A DNA stretch of 5,691 nucleotides. Source: Pedococcus sp. (lineage in GTDB: Bacteria; Actinomycetota; Actinomycetes; Actinomycetales; Dermatophilaceae). The notes under the pieces were generated by a model. The model was given only the letters and a program-made list of their open reading frames with translations, did not search any database and was not told the DNA's origin. Both the position numbers and the translations under genes were made by a program. The stretch spans positions 1-5,691 of the forward strand of contig JAICSZ010000160.1 in the NCBI GenBank assembly GCA_025936615.1. Direction: 5' to 3'. Every line of letters starts with the position of its first letter. The stretch's first letter is position 1. Positions 1-5,595 of this stretch are shown piece after piece.

Positions 1-77
1 CGGGTCCCGTCCTCGGCGACGCCGTCCCGGAGCCGGGGCCGCCGGTCTCAGCCGGGAGCGCGGGACTGAGCCGCTGA
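1..77 (+). CDS. Possible C-terminal end of a plus-strand gene, truncated by window start
   Basis: Reading from base 3, 24 codons run to a TGA at 75-77 and give GPVLGDAVPEPGPPVSAGSA followed by GLSR. Third positions are about 88% G/C and second positions are lower, as expected for real coding sequence in a high-GC genome. The Pro/Gly/Ala/Ser-rich composition looks like a disordered protein tail. An inverted repeat at 87-118 begins 10 bp after the stop, where a terminator would sit. No domain is visible and no function can be given. The stretch is short and the other plus frames are also G/C-rich, so this may be non-coding. Confidence 0.3.
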   Translation, partial: GPVLGDAVPEPGPPVSAGSAGLSR

Positions 78-86
78 CCGACGACG

Positions 87-118
87 AAGGCCCGCGCTCC
101 TGTGCGGGCCCGGGCCTT
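87..118 (-). terminator. GC-rich inverted repeat downstream of tRNA-Asn, possibly bidirectional terminator
   Basis: Two nested pairings compete. AAGGCCCG (87-94) pairs with CGGGCCTT (111-118). Inside it, GGCCCGC (89-95) pairs with GCGGGCC (104-110) around an 8-nt loop. The element lies 10 nt beyond the 3' end of the minus-strand tRNA and just after a possible plus-strand stop codon, so it could end transcripts from both directions. There is no clear T-run on either side, which is common for actinobacterial terminators. The pairing is seen directly; the terminator role is inferred. Confidence 0.5.
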
Positions 119-127
119 GGTTGTCCG

Positions 128-200
128 CTCCCCCGGTTGGACTCGAACCAACAACCCTTCGATTAACAGTCGAATGCTCTGCCAATTGAGCTACGGGGGA
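128..200 (-). tRNA. tRNA-Asn (anticodon GTT)
   Basis: The minus strand folds into a complete 73-nt cloverleaf. The acceptor stem pairs TCCCCCG (200-194) with CGGGGGA (135-129), and G is the discriminator base at 128. The D arm has GCTC/GAGC with a GG-containing loop. The anticodon stem is TTCGA/TCGAA, and its loop CTGTTAA (169-163) gives anticodon GTT (167-165), which reads AAC and AAU. The T arm has the canonical GGTTCGAGTCC. CCA is not encoded (GCGGAC follows), so it must be added after transcription. A promoter candidate lies about 40 nt upstream and a terminator-like repeat lies downstream, so the gene looks like its own transcription unit. Confidence 0.97.
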
Positions 201-238
201 AGGTGGCCTGGGCGGTCTCCCGCCGTCGGCGCTGCGCA

Positions 239-268
239 ACCATAGCAAAGGATCAGCGCCGCACCGAA
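239..268 (-). promoter_or_regulatory. Candidate promoter of tRNA-Asn
   Basis: On the minus strand an extended -10 motif, TGCTATGGT (247-239), contains the hexamer TATGGT preceded by TGC. The best upstream hexamer, TTCGGT (268-263), is 18 nt away and a poor -35; an extended -10 can compensate for that. Transcription would start near 232, leaving a leader of about 32 nt before the tRNA 5' end. The site sits just past the strong hairpin that closes the preceding gene, as expected for an independent tRNA promoter. It rests on motif matching alone. Confidence 0.45.
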
Positions 269-271
269 ACT

Positions 272-322
272 GCTTGCGTCTGCGAGTTTGCCCACCAGCG
301 GGGCAAACTCGCAGACGCAAGC
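272..322 (-). terminator. Perfect 22-bp hairpin (7-nt loop), probable terminator of the dnaG operon
   Basis: Bases 272-293 are the exact reverse complement of 301-322, separated by the 7-nt loop ACCAGCG (294-300). The stem begins 15 bp after the stop codon of the minus-strand 173-aa gene and lies upstream of the tRNA-Asn promoter, which is where a terminator is expected. On the minus strand the stem is followed by AGTTTCGG, with only a three-T run, so it would be a GC-rich terminator lacking a U-tract. The arms are about 64% G/C. A perfect stem this long is more than termination needs, so a palindromic repeat element or an mRNA 3'-end stabiliser is also possible. Confidence 0.7.
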
Positions 323-337
323 TGGAGGTGGGTCAGG

Positions 338-859
338 TCAGGTGAGGCCGACCTGCTCGCGCAGGTAGGCGAGGGCGCCGTCGACCGCTGCCTGCACCCC
401 CGGGTCGCCGGCGCGCACCCCCCGACCGAGCAGCACCTGGTCGACGAGCTCCCCGGTCGACAGGTCCTGACGGATCACCACCCGCCCGGTACGACGGGGA
501 CCGAGGTCGACGTCCTGGGCCAGCACCACGCTGGCCTGGACCCGTTCGCGCACGGTCTCCTCGAGCAGGGTCGGCTCGCGGAACACCCACTGCGACGGCC
601 GTGCGCCGTCCACCCAGGTCACGGTGAGCTGGAACAGGTCCGAGGACCACGTCCCCGCGTCGACCAGGTGCCACGCCCGGTCGAGCGCGCGCTCACCAGC
701 CGGCTCCACGGCACACAGCTTGTGGTTGGTCGCCACCACAGTGGCGCCGGAGCCCTCGTCACGCGCCCACGACAGCACGCGCTCCCCGCGGCCGAGGTCG
801 AGGGCGGAACGCACCTCGTCGGGCAGCTTGTCGCCTCTGCGCAGCGAGAAGGCCATCAC
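338..859 (-). CDS. Uncharacterised protein translationally coupled to DNA primase; possible PH-like fold
   Basis: This gene encodes a soluble 173-aa protein with no signal peptide, membrane segment or cysteine cluster (one Cys, residue 49). I do not recognise a named family. The pattern is alternating hydrophobic strands (about residues 27-33, 38-51, 75-84 and 88-94) followed by an amphipathic helix (about 96-112), then more strand/helix to the end. Tryptophans at 31, 63, 71, 82 and 91 could pack a small beta-barrel. Strands capped by a helix resemble bacterial PH-like domains, but this is inference from composition only. The GTG at 859 overlaps the dnaG TGA by 4 bp (GTGA). An ATG at 856 directly after it is an equally good start, overlapping by one base and giving 172 aa. 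There is no clear Shine-Dalgarno, so translation probably depends on ribosomes finishing dnaG. It should therefore be made in proportion to primase; a role in replication is only a guess. Confidence 0.85.
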   Translation of the reverse strand: MMAFSLRRGDKLPDEVRSALDLGRGERVLSWARDEGSGATVVATNHKLCAVEPAGERALDRAWHLVDAGTWSSDLFQLTVTWVDGARPSQWVFREPTLLEETVRERVQASVVLAQDVDLGPRRTGRVVIRQDLSTGELVDQVLLGRGVRAGDPGVQAAVDGALAYLREQVGLT

Positions 860-2796
860 GACGCCCGGTCGCGCAGCCTGGCCAGCTCGCGCTGGAGGTC
901 CTGGAGCTCGGTACTGAGCGCACGGGCCCGGCCGGGGTCCGCGTGCGGGTCGGCGGCCATGCGTCGCATGGCTGACATGGCGTCGGCGATCCGGCGGGCC
1001 AGCGAGACCTCGTGGACGCGGACCAGCAGCGCATCGACGTACCGCCGCTCGGGGCGGCCGGTCGCCTTGTCGAAGCGGGTCGGCAGCTCAGCCACGGCCA
1101 GCTCGGCGACCAGGCCTCGCACCGACAACGGGGCCGCCTCGGCCACCCGGTCGGCCCACGCCTGTGCCGACAGCGCCGGCTGCGGGCCACCCGCACCACG
1201 GACGCCGTCGAACACAGCACGGTGCGCCGGAGCGGTGAAGGCCTCGGGCGCGATCCCGTCGACGTCGGCCGGCTCGAACGACGTGGGGTACTGCAGCAGC
1301 GTCTGCAACAGCTGCCGCTCGGCGAACACCACGGGGTCGCGCAGGTCGGGAGCGGGCAAGGCAGCGCGGGCCTCGGCGGCGGAAGGCTCGGGCACGACAT
1401 CGGCGTCCGGCCGCTGCACGGTGGCCTCCGACTTGGCCTCGCGGGCCGCCATCCGTCCGGCCCTGGCCACCTCGGCCTGGACCTGCTCGACCTCGACCCC
1501 GATCCAGCCTGCGACGGTGCGGATGTACTCGGGGCGCATCGAGGAGTCCCGGATCGACTGAACGATCGGAGCCGCCGCCCGCATGGCCTGCACCCGGCCC
1601 TCCGCGTTCGACATGTCGAACCGCCCGATCGTGGTGCGCACTGCGAACTCGAACATCGGCACCGCGTCGTCGATGAGGTGGCGCACCGCGTCGTCACCCC
1701 TGGCGATCCGCAGGTCGCACGGGTCCGCACCACCCTCGGCCACGGCGACGAAGGACTGCGACGCCCATCTCTGGTCCTCGCCGAAGGCGCGCATCGCGGC
1801 CTTCTGGCCCGCCGCGTCACCGTCGAAGGTGAACACCACCTTCGCCGGCGCCAGGTCGCGCTCGTCGCGCATGATCCGCCGAAGCACCTTGATGTGGTCG
1901 ACGCCGAACGCCGTCCCACACGTCGCGACCGCCCCCTCGACGCCGGCCAGGTGGCAGGCCATGACGTCGGTGTAGCCCTCGACGACCACCGCCTTCCGCT
2001 CCCCCGCGATCGCCTTCTTGGCGACGTCCAGGCCGTAGAGGACGGTGGACTTCTTGTAGATCGGCGTCTCGGAGGTGTTGAGGTACTTCGCCGCGATCCG
2101 GTCGTCGTCGAACAGCCGACGCGCCCCGAAACCGACCGTGTCGCCCGTGATGTCGCGGATCGGCCACACCAGCCGCCCCCGGAACCGGTCGTAGACCCCG
2201 CGACTGCCCCGACCCGACAGGCCCCCGAGCGTCAGCTCCTCCTCGGTGAAGCCCTTGGCGCGCAGGTGGCGCGACAGCTCCTCGCCCCCGCGCGGTGCGA
2301 AACCCACCCCGAACCGCCTCGCCGCGTCGCTGTCGAACCCTCGCTCGCGCAGGAAGTCGCGCCCCACACGCGCCTCCGACGACGTCGTGTCGAGCAGCCG
2401 CTCGAGGTAGAACTCGGCCGCCACCCGGTGTGCCTCGATGAGCCGCGAGCGCCGCCCGAGCGACTCACCCCGGTCGCGCGGGCCACCCCCCTCTTCATAG
2501 TGCAGCTCCATGCCGAGCTTCTGCGCCAGCCGCTCCACCGCCTCGGTGAAGGTCAGGTGCTCGACCTTCTGGACGAAGGAGATGACGTCACCGCCCTCGC
2601 CGCAGCCGAAGCAGTGCCAGGCGCCGACCACCGGGCGGATGTTGAACGACGGCGTCTTCTCGTCGTGGAACGGGCACAGCCCCTTCATCGAGCCCGGGCC
2701 GGCCGGCCGCAGGGTGACGTGCTCGCGCACGACGTCCTCGATCGACGACCGCTCCTTGACGAGCGCGATGTCGTCGGCCTTGATCCGACCCGCCAC
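856..2796 (-). CDS. dnaG: DNA primase DnaG
   Basis: DnaG makes the short RNA primers for Okazaki fragments and leading-strand starts, working with the replicative helicase DnaB. The 646-aa product is full length for actinobacteria. The N-terminal zinc-binding domain shows C41-P-F-H44 and C62-F-G-C65. The RNA-polymerase core has YDRFRGRLVWPI (202-213) and GFGARR (222-227). The TOPRIM fold has the catalytic Glu in VVVEGYTDVM (E273) and the metal-binding pair in TFDGD (D325, D327). After a charged, Pro/Ala-rich linker (about 450-483), residues 484-646 form the helical helicase-interaction region. All key residues are intact. The GTG at 2796 is chosen because VAGRIKADDIALVKER matches the usual start of actinobacterial primases and AGGAGG lies 4 nt upstream (2806-2801), a slightly short spacing. 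The reading frame stays open far upstream, but that part is antisense to the iron operon. The gene is followed with a 4-bp overlap by the 173-aa gene and is divergent from the iron transporter. Confidence 0.98.
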   Translation of the reverse strand: MAGRIKADDIALVKERSSIEDVVREHVTLRPAGPGSMKGLCPFHDEKTPSFNIRPVVGAWHCFGCGEGGDVISFVQKVEHLTFTEAVERLAQKLGMELHYEEGGGPRDRGESLGRRSRLIEAHRVAAEFYLERLLDTTSSEARVGRDFLRERGFDSDAARRFGVGFAPRGGEELSRHLRAKGFTEEELTLGGLSGRGSRGVYDRFRGRLVWPIRDITGDTVGFGARRLFDDDRIAAKYLNTSETPIYKKSTVLYGLDVAKKAIAGERKAVVVEGYTDVMACHLAGVEGAVATCGTAFGVDHIKVLRRIMRDERDLAPAKVVFTFDGDAAGQKAAMRAFGEDQRWASQSFVAVAEGGADPCDLRIARGDDAVRHLIDDAVPMFEFAVRTTIGRFDMSNAEGRVQAMRAAAPIVQSIRDSSMRPEYIRTVAGWIGVEVEQVQAEVARAGRMAAREAKSEATVQRPDADVVPEPSAAEARAALPAPDLRDPVVFAERQLLQTLLQYPTSFEPADVDGIAPEAFTAPAHRAVFDGVRGAGGPQPALSAQAWADRVAEAAPLSVRGLVAELAVAELPTRFDKATGRPERRYVDALLVRVHEVSLARRIADAMSAMRRMAADPHADPGRARALSTELQDLQRELARLRDRAS

Positions 2797-2816
2797 TGGC
2801 CCTCCTGTTCGCGCCG

Positions 2817-2822
2817 AGTCTA
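2817..2822 (-). promoter_or_regulatory. Candidate -10 element for dnaG
   Basis: On the minus strand TAGACT (2822-2817) fits the actinobacterial TANNNT -10 pattern. It would place the transcript start near 2811, about 15 nt before the GTG start and just enough to include the AGGAGG ribosome site. No convincing -35 hexamer is present 16-18 nt upstream, so the call is tentative. Confidence 0.25.
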
Positions 2823-2905
2823 GGTGGTGCACCCAGTGGCGACGCGGGTTCCCCACAGGTGCGTCCACGTGAACAGGGGATTCGGCATGCGGCGTGGTCG
2901 CGAGG

Positions 2906-2924
2906 TAAGGTAAGGCTTGCCTTC
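2906..2924 (+). promoter_or_regulatory. Candidate IdeR/DtxR iron-repressor operator
   Basis: The core AGGTAAGGCTTGCCT (2908-2922) matches the IdeR/DtxR consensus AGGTTAGSCTAACCT at 12 of 15 positions, including both outer AGGT..CCT ends and the central AGGCT. It contains the short palindrome AAGGC-TT-GCCTT (2913-2924 region). A preceding AGGTA (2903-2907) repeats the left half-site with a 5-bp period. The box lies about 98 bp upstream of the ferric ABC transporter operon. IdeR and DtxR bind such boxes with Fe(II) and block transcription, so the operon should be switched on when iron is scarce. The TAAGGT at 2906-2911 could be a -10 hexamer inside the operator, but no good -35 is visible. dnaG lies on the other side and could in principle be affected. 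Confidence 0.75.
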
Positions 2925-2947
2925 TCGACGGAGCGGAGGCCGCGAAG

Positions 2948-2968
2948 GTGACGGGCACCGGGTGCTGA
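2948..2968 (+). CDS. Possible leader micro-ORF (MTGTGC) upstream of the iron operon
   Basis: A GTG at 2948 opens six codons (M-T-G-T-G-C) ending with TGA at 2966-2968. It is preceded by GGAGG (2935-2939) at an ideal 8-nt spacing, a better ribosome site than that of the downstream transporter gene. It is out of frame with the binding-protein gene and ends 53 bp before it. It overlaps two alternative leader hairpins, so translating it could change RNA folding. With no comparative evidence it may be chance in GC-rich DNA. Confidence 0.25.
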   Translation: MTGTGC

Positions 2969-2976
2969 CCACCCGG
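2955..2976 (+). other. Mutually exclusive hairpins in the iron-operon leader
   Basis: GCACC (2955-2959) can pair with GGTGC (2961-2965), although the 1-nt spacer means it is more a DNA palindrome than an RNA hairpin. Alternatively CCGGGTG (2958-2964) pairs with CACCCGG (2970-2976) around a 5-nt loop (CTGAC). The two pairings share bases and cannot coexist. They lie between the operator and the binding-protein start. No T-run follows the second stem, so it is not a standard terminator. The pairing is visible; a regulatory function is not established. Confidence 0.35.
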
Positions 2977-3021
2977 CATACCGCCGCCGTCCCTGACCTC
3001 GACCACTGGAGAACTCACCGC

Positions 3022-4053
3022 GTGATGCGCCGACGGACCGCCCTGCTCACCCTCGCGACTGCAGCGACCCTCGCCCTGACGGCGTGCGGCGACGGCAGCC
3101 TCGAGGCGACCGGCAAGCTCGACCCGGACAAGCTGACCATCTACAGCGCCCAGCACGAGAACCTCACCCAGGCGTGGGCCAAGGCGTTCCAGGACAAGAC
3201 CGGGGTCAAGGTCCAGATCCGCTACGGCGGCGACTCCTCGATGGGCAACCAGATCGTCCAGGAGGGTGCCAAGTCGCCGGCCGACGTGTTCCTCACCGAG
3301 AACTCCCCCGCGATGACCACCGTCGCCAACGACGGCCTGCTCGCGAAGGTCGACGAGCCCACCATCGCCCAGGTCGGCAAGCCGTACGCCCCGAGCACCC
3401 ATGACTGGGTCGGCATCGCCGCGCGCTCCACGGTGCTCGTCTACAACCCGTCCAAGATCAGCGAGTCCGAGCTGCCGGCGTCGATCATGGACCTGCAGGA
3501 CCCGAAGTGGAAGGGCAAGTGGGGGGCGGCCGCGGGTGGCGCCGACTTCCAGGCCATCGTCAGCGCCATCCTCGAGCTCGAGGGCGAGGCCAAGGCCGAG
3601 GCTTGGCTGCAGGGGCTCAAGGACGGGGCGAAGATCTACCAGAACAACATCGCCACCATGAAGGCCGTCAACGCGGGCCAGGTGCCGATGGGGATCATCT
3701 ACCACTACTACTGGTACCGCGACCAGGCCCTCACCAAGGCAGGCAGCAAGAACACCAAGCTGCACTACTTCAAGAACCACGACCCGGGCGCCTTCGTGAG
3801 CCTGTCCGGCGGGGCGGTGCTCAAGTCGAGCAAGCACGCCGCGAACGCCCAGAAGTTCCTCGCCTTCGTCACCGGCCCCGAGGGCCAGAAGATCCTCGCC
3901 ACCAGCGACGCCAAGGAGTATGCCGTGGGCGTGGGTGTGGCGTCCGACCCGGCGCTGCCTCCGCTCGCCTCCCTCGAGGCACCGGACGTGGACCCGTTCA
4001 AGCTCAACGGCCCCAAGGTCATCGAGCTGATGACGCAGGTGGGCATCCTCTAG
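3022..4053 (+). CDS. Ferric-iron ABC transporter substrate-binding lipoprotein (FbpA/AfuA/SfuA type)
   Basis: This is the extracytoplasmic receptor that captures Fe(III) and hands it to the permease. The 343-aa product begins with a basic n-region (MRRR), a hydrophobic stretch and a lipobox LTAC, with the lipidated Cys at residue 22. The mature part is a bilobed binding protein of the iron(III) family (COG1840 type). Residues expected to bind iron are visible: H45 in YSAQH, E93 in DVFLTEN, and Y229-Y230 in IIYHYYWYRD. The C-terminal KLNGPKVIELMTQ is also typical of these proteins. Start choice is GTG 3022, because GGAG (3008-3011) is 10 nt away; the adjacent in-frame ATG 3025 would have 13 nt and give 342 aa. 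The stop TAG is immediately followed by the permease GTG, so the genes form an operon. An IdeR-like box upstream predicts iron repression. Related receptors bind thiamine, spermidine or phosphonates, but the Tyr pair favours iron. Whether the iron arrives free or chelated is unknown. Confidence 0.93.
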   Translation: MMRRRTALLTLATAATLALTACGDGSLEATGKLDPDKLTIYSAQHENLTQAWAKAFQDKTGVKVQIRYGGDSSMGNQIVQEGAKSPADVFLTENSPAMTTVANDGLLAKVDEPTIAQVGKPYAPSTHDWVGIAARSTVLVYNPSKISESELPASIMDLQDPKWKGKWGAAAGGADFQAIVSAILELEGEAKAEAWLQGLKDGAKIYQNNIATMKAVNAGQVPMGIIYHYYWYRDQALTKAGSKNTKLHYFKNHDPGAFVSLSGGAVLKSSKHAANAQKFLAFVTGPEGQKILATSDAKEYAVGVGVASDPALPPLASLEAPDVDPFKLNGPKVIELMTQVGIL

Positions 4054-5595
4054 GTGGCCCGGACCCGGCCCGGCTCGCGCGGCTCGGCACCACCCGTCGT
4101 GGTGGCGGCCGGGGTGGCCGTGTCGGCGCTGTGCGTCCTGCCGCTCGTGGTCGTGGCGGTCAAGGCGTTCCAGGTCGGTGGCGGGCGCGCGTGGGACCTG
4201 CTGTGGCGGCCCCGCGTCGGTGAGCTGCTGGGCAACACGACCTCGCTGGTCGTGCTGACCGTGGCGATCACCACCGCCCTGGGCATCGGGGCGGCCTGGC
4301 TGGTCGAGCGCACCACCCTGCCGGGCCCGGGCGTGTGGCGGGTCCTGATGGTGGCTCCCCTCGCCGTGCCCGCGTTCGTCAACAGCTATGCCTGGGTCAC
4401 CGTGCTGCCCAACCTCGACGGGTTGTCGGGAGCGGTGCTCGTGACGTCGCTGTCCTACTTCCCGTTCGTGTACCTGCCCGTCGCGGCGGTGCTGCGCGGG
4501 CTGGACCAGAGCATCGAGGACTCCGCGCGGTCGCTCGGCCTCGGCCCCTGGCGCACCTTCTTCCGGGCCGTGCTGCCCCAGGTCCGCCCGGCAGCGCTGG
4601 GGGGCATGCTGCTCGTCGGCCTGCACCTGCTGTCCGAGTACGGCGTGCTGGCCATGCTGCGCTTCCCCACGTTCACCACCGCGATCCTCGAGCAGTTCGA
4701 GGTGGCGTTCAGCAACAGCGCGGGCAGCCTGCTGGCGCTCGTGCTGATCGGGCTGTGCCTCACCCTGCTGACCGTCGAGCTGCTGCTGCGCGGCACCCGG
4801 CGCCACGCCCGGCTCGGCCGCGGCGCCGCTCGTCGGGCGACGCCGGCCCGGCTCGGTCGCTGGACCCTGCCGTCGCTGGGCGGGCTCGGCGTGCTGGCCC
4901 TGTTGGCGCTGGGCGTCCCGATCTGGTCGCTGGTGCACTGGCTGTCGGCAGGCAACCCGGAGTTCGACCCGACCGCGCTTGTCCGCACCCTCGGCACCAC
5001 CGTCGGGCTCGCCCTCAGCGCCGGAGTGCTCACCGTCGTCGCGGCCTTCCCCGTGGCATGGATGATCTCCCGGCGACGGACGTGGCTCTCCGTGGCCGTC
5101 GAGCGCCTCACCTACGTCGCCTCCTCGCTGCCCGGCGTGGTCATCGCCCTCGCGCTGATCACCCTGACCGTCCGCTACGCCCGCCCGCTGTACCAGACCG
5201 CCTTCGTCCTCGTCGCGGCATACACCGTCCTGTTCATCCCCCGCGCCATGGTGAGCATCCGGGCAGCCATGGCACACGCGCCCGAGGAGCTGTCCGAGGC
5301 AGCGCGCGCGCTGGGTGACGGCCCGCTGCGCGCCTTCGTGCGGGTGCTGCTGCCACTGACCGCACCCGGTGCGCTGGCCGGCTTCGCGATGGTCTTCATC
5401 GCGGTGTCGACCGAGCTCACCGCCACCCTGCTGCTCGCCCCGACCGGAACCCAGACCCTGGCGACCGCGTTCTGGACCGCGAGTGGCAGCATCGACTACG
5501 CCGGGGCGGCGCCGTACGCGGCTGCGATGATCCTGGTGTCCGCACCACTGACCTACCTGCTGCTTCGCCAGCCCGAGGAGGATCCAGCCCTGTGA
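4054..5595 (+). CDS. Ferric-iron ABC transporter permease, fused double unit (FbpB/AfuB/SfuB type)
   Basis: This is the membrane channel of the iron importer. The 513-aa product carries two homologous permease halves in one chain, as is usual for the iron(III) family, with about twelve hydrophobic segments (near 14-38, 59-81, 95-118, 124-147, 182-202, 224-245, 272-296, 312-338, 350-373, 380-400, 435-460 and 480-506). Each half has the cytoplasmic EAA loop that docks the ATPase: EDSARSLGLGPWRTFF (from 155) and EAARALGDGPLRAFV (from 415). A basic Arg/Ala-rich linker (about 246-270) joins the halves. The GTG start directly follows the binding-protein TAG with no gap. AGGTGGG (4037-4043), inside that gene, is a fair ribosome site 10 nt upstream. 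The TGA stop overlaps the ATPase GTG by 4 bp. Thiamine permease ThiP has the same architecture; the neighbouring iron receptor decides for iron. Confidence 0.94.
   Translation: MARTRPGSRGSAPPVVVAAGVAVSALCVLPLVVVAVKAFQVGGGRAWDLLWRPRVGELLGNTTSLVVLTVAITTALGIGAAWLVERTTLPGPGVWRVLMVAPLAVPAFVNSYAWVTVLPNLDGLSGAVLVTSLSYFPFVYLPVAAVLRGLDQSIEDSARSLGLGPWRTFFRAVLPQVRPAALGGMLLVGLHLLSEYGVLAMLRFPTFTTAILEQFEVAFSNSAGSLLALVLIGLCLTLLTVELLLRGTRRHARLGRGAARRATPARLGRWTLPSLGGLGVLALLALGVPIWSLVHWLSAGNPEFDPTALVRTLGTTVGLALSAGVLTVVAAFPVAWMISRRRTWLSVAVERLTYVASSLPGVVIALALITLTVRYARPLYQTAFVLVAAYTVLFIPRAMVSIRAAMAHAPEELSEAARALGDGPLRAFVRVLLPLTAPGALAGFAMVFIAVSTELTATLLLAPTGTQTLATAFWTASGSIDYAGAAPYAAAMILVSAPLTYLLLRQPEEDPAL

Noticed and set aside
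48..320. Minus-strand open frame containing QLAEHSTVNRRVVGSSPT
   Set aside because: This peptide is the familiar false translation of the tRNA-Asn itself; the frame runs across the tRNA and into the hairpin.
331..345. Short tandem GGTCA-GGTCA-GGTGA at the end of the 173-aa gene
   Set aside because: It is too short and overlaps the stop codon; there is no sign of a larger repeat array.
203..1561. 452-codon plus-strand frame across the hairpin, the 173-aa gene and the dnaG 3' half
   Set aside because: It crosses two real minus-strand genes and the terminator stem; the composition is typical of an antisense shadow.
1012..2823. 603-codon plus-strand frame opposite dnaG
   Set aside because: It is the complement of a conserved primase gene, with no domain, no ribosome site and Arg/His-rich shadow composition.
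2826..2833. Small palindromes GGTGCACC and CACGTG (2866-2871) in the divergent intergenic region
   Set aside because: Short palindromes are frequent in GC-rich DNA and these match no operator I can name.
2849..2857. DnaA-box-like TTCCCCACA upstream of dnaG
   Set aside because: It matches TTGTCCACA at only 7 of 9 positions, which is expected by chance roughly once or less in this intergenic length, and there is no cluster of boxes.
2797..5277. Long upstream extension of the dnaG reading frame (827 codons without a stop)
   Set aside because: It is antisense to the binding-protein and permease genes. The His/Gly/Gln/Arg-rich composition is that of a shadow frame in GC-rich DNA, and primase homology begins only at 2796.
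4335..5318. 327-codon plus-strand frame inside the permease gene
   Set aside because: It is a +1 shadow of the permease, Arg/Ala/Pro-rich with no membrane segments; the permease frame carries both EAA motifs.
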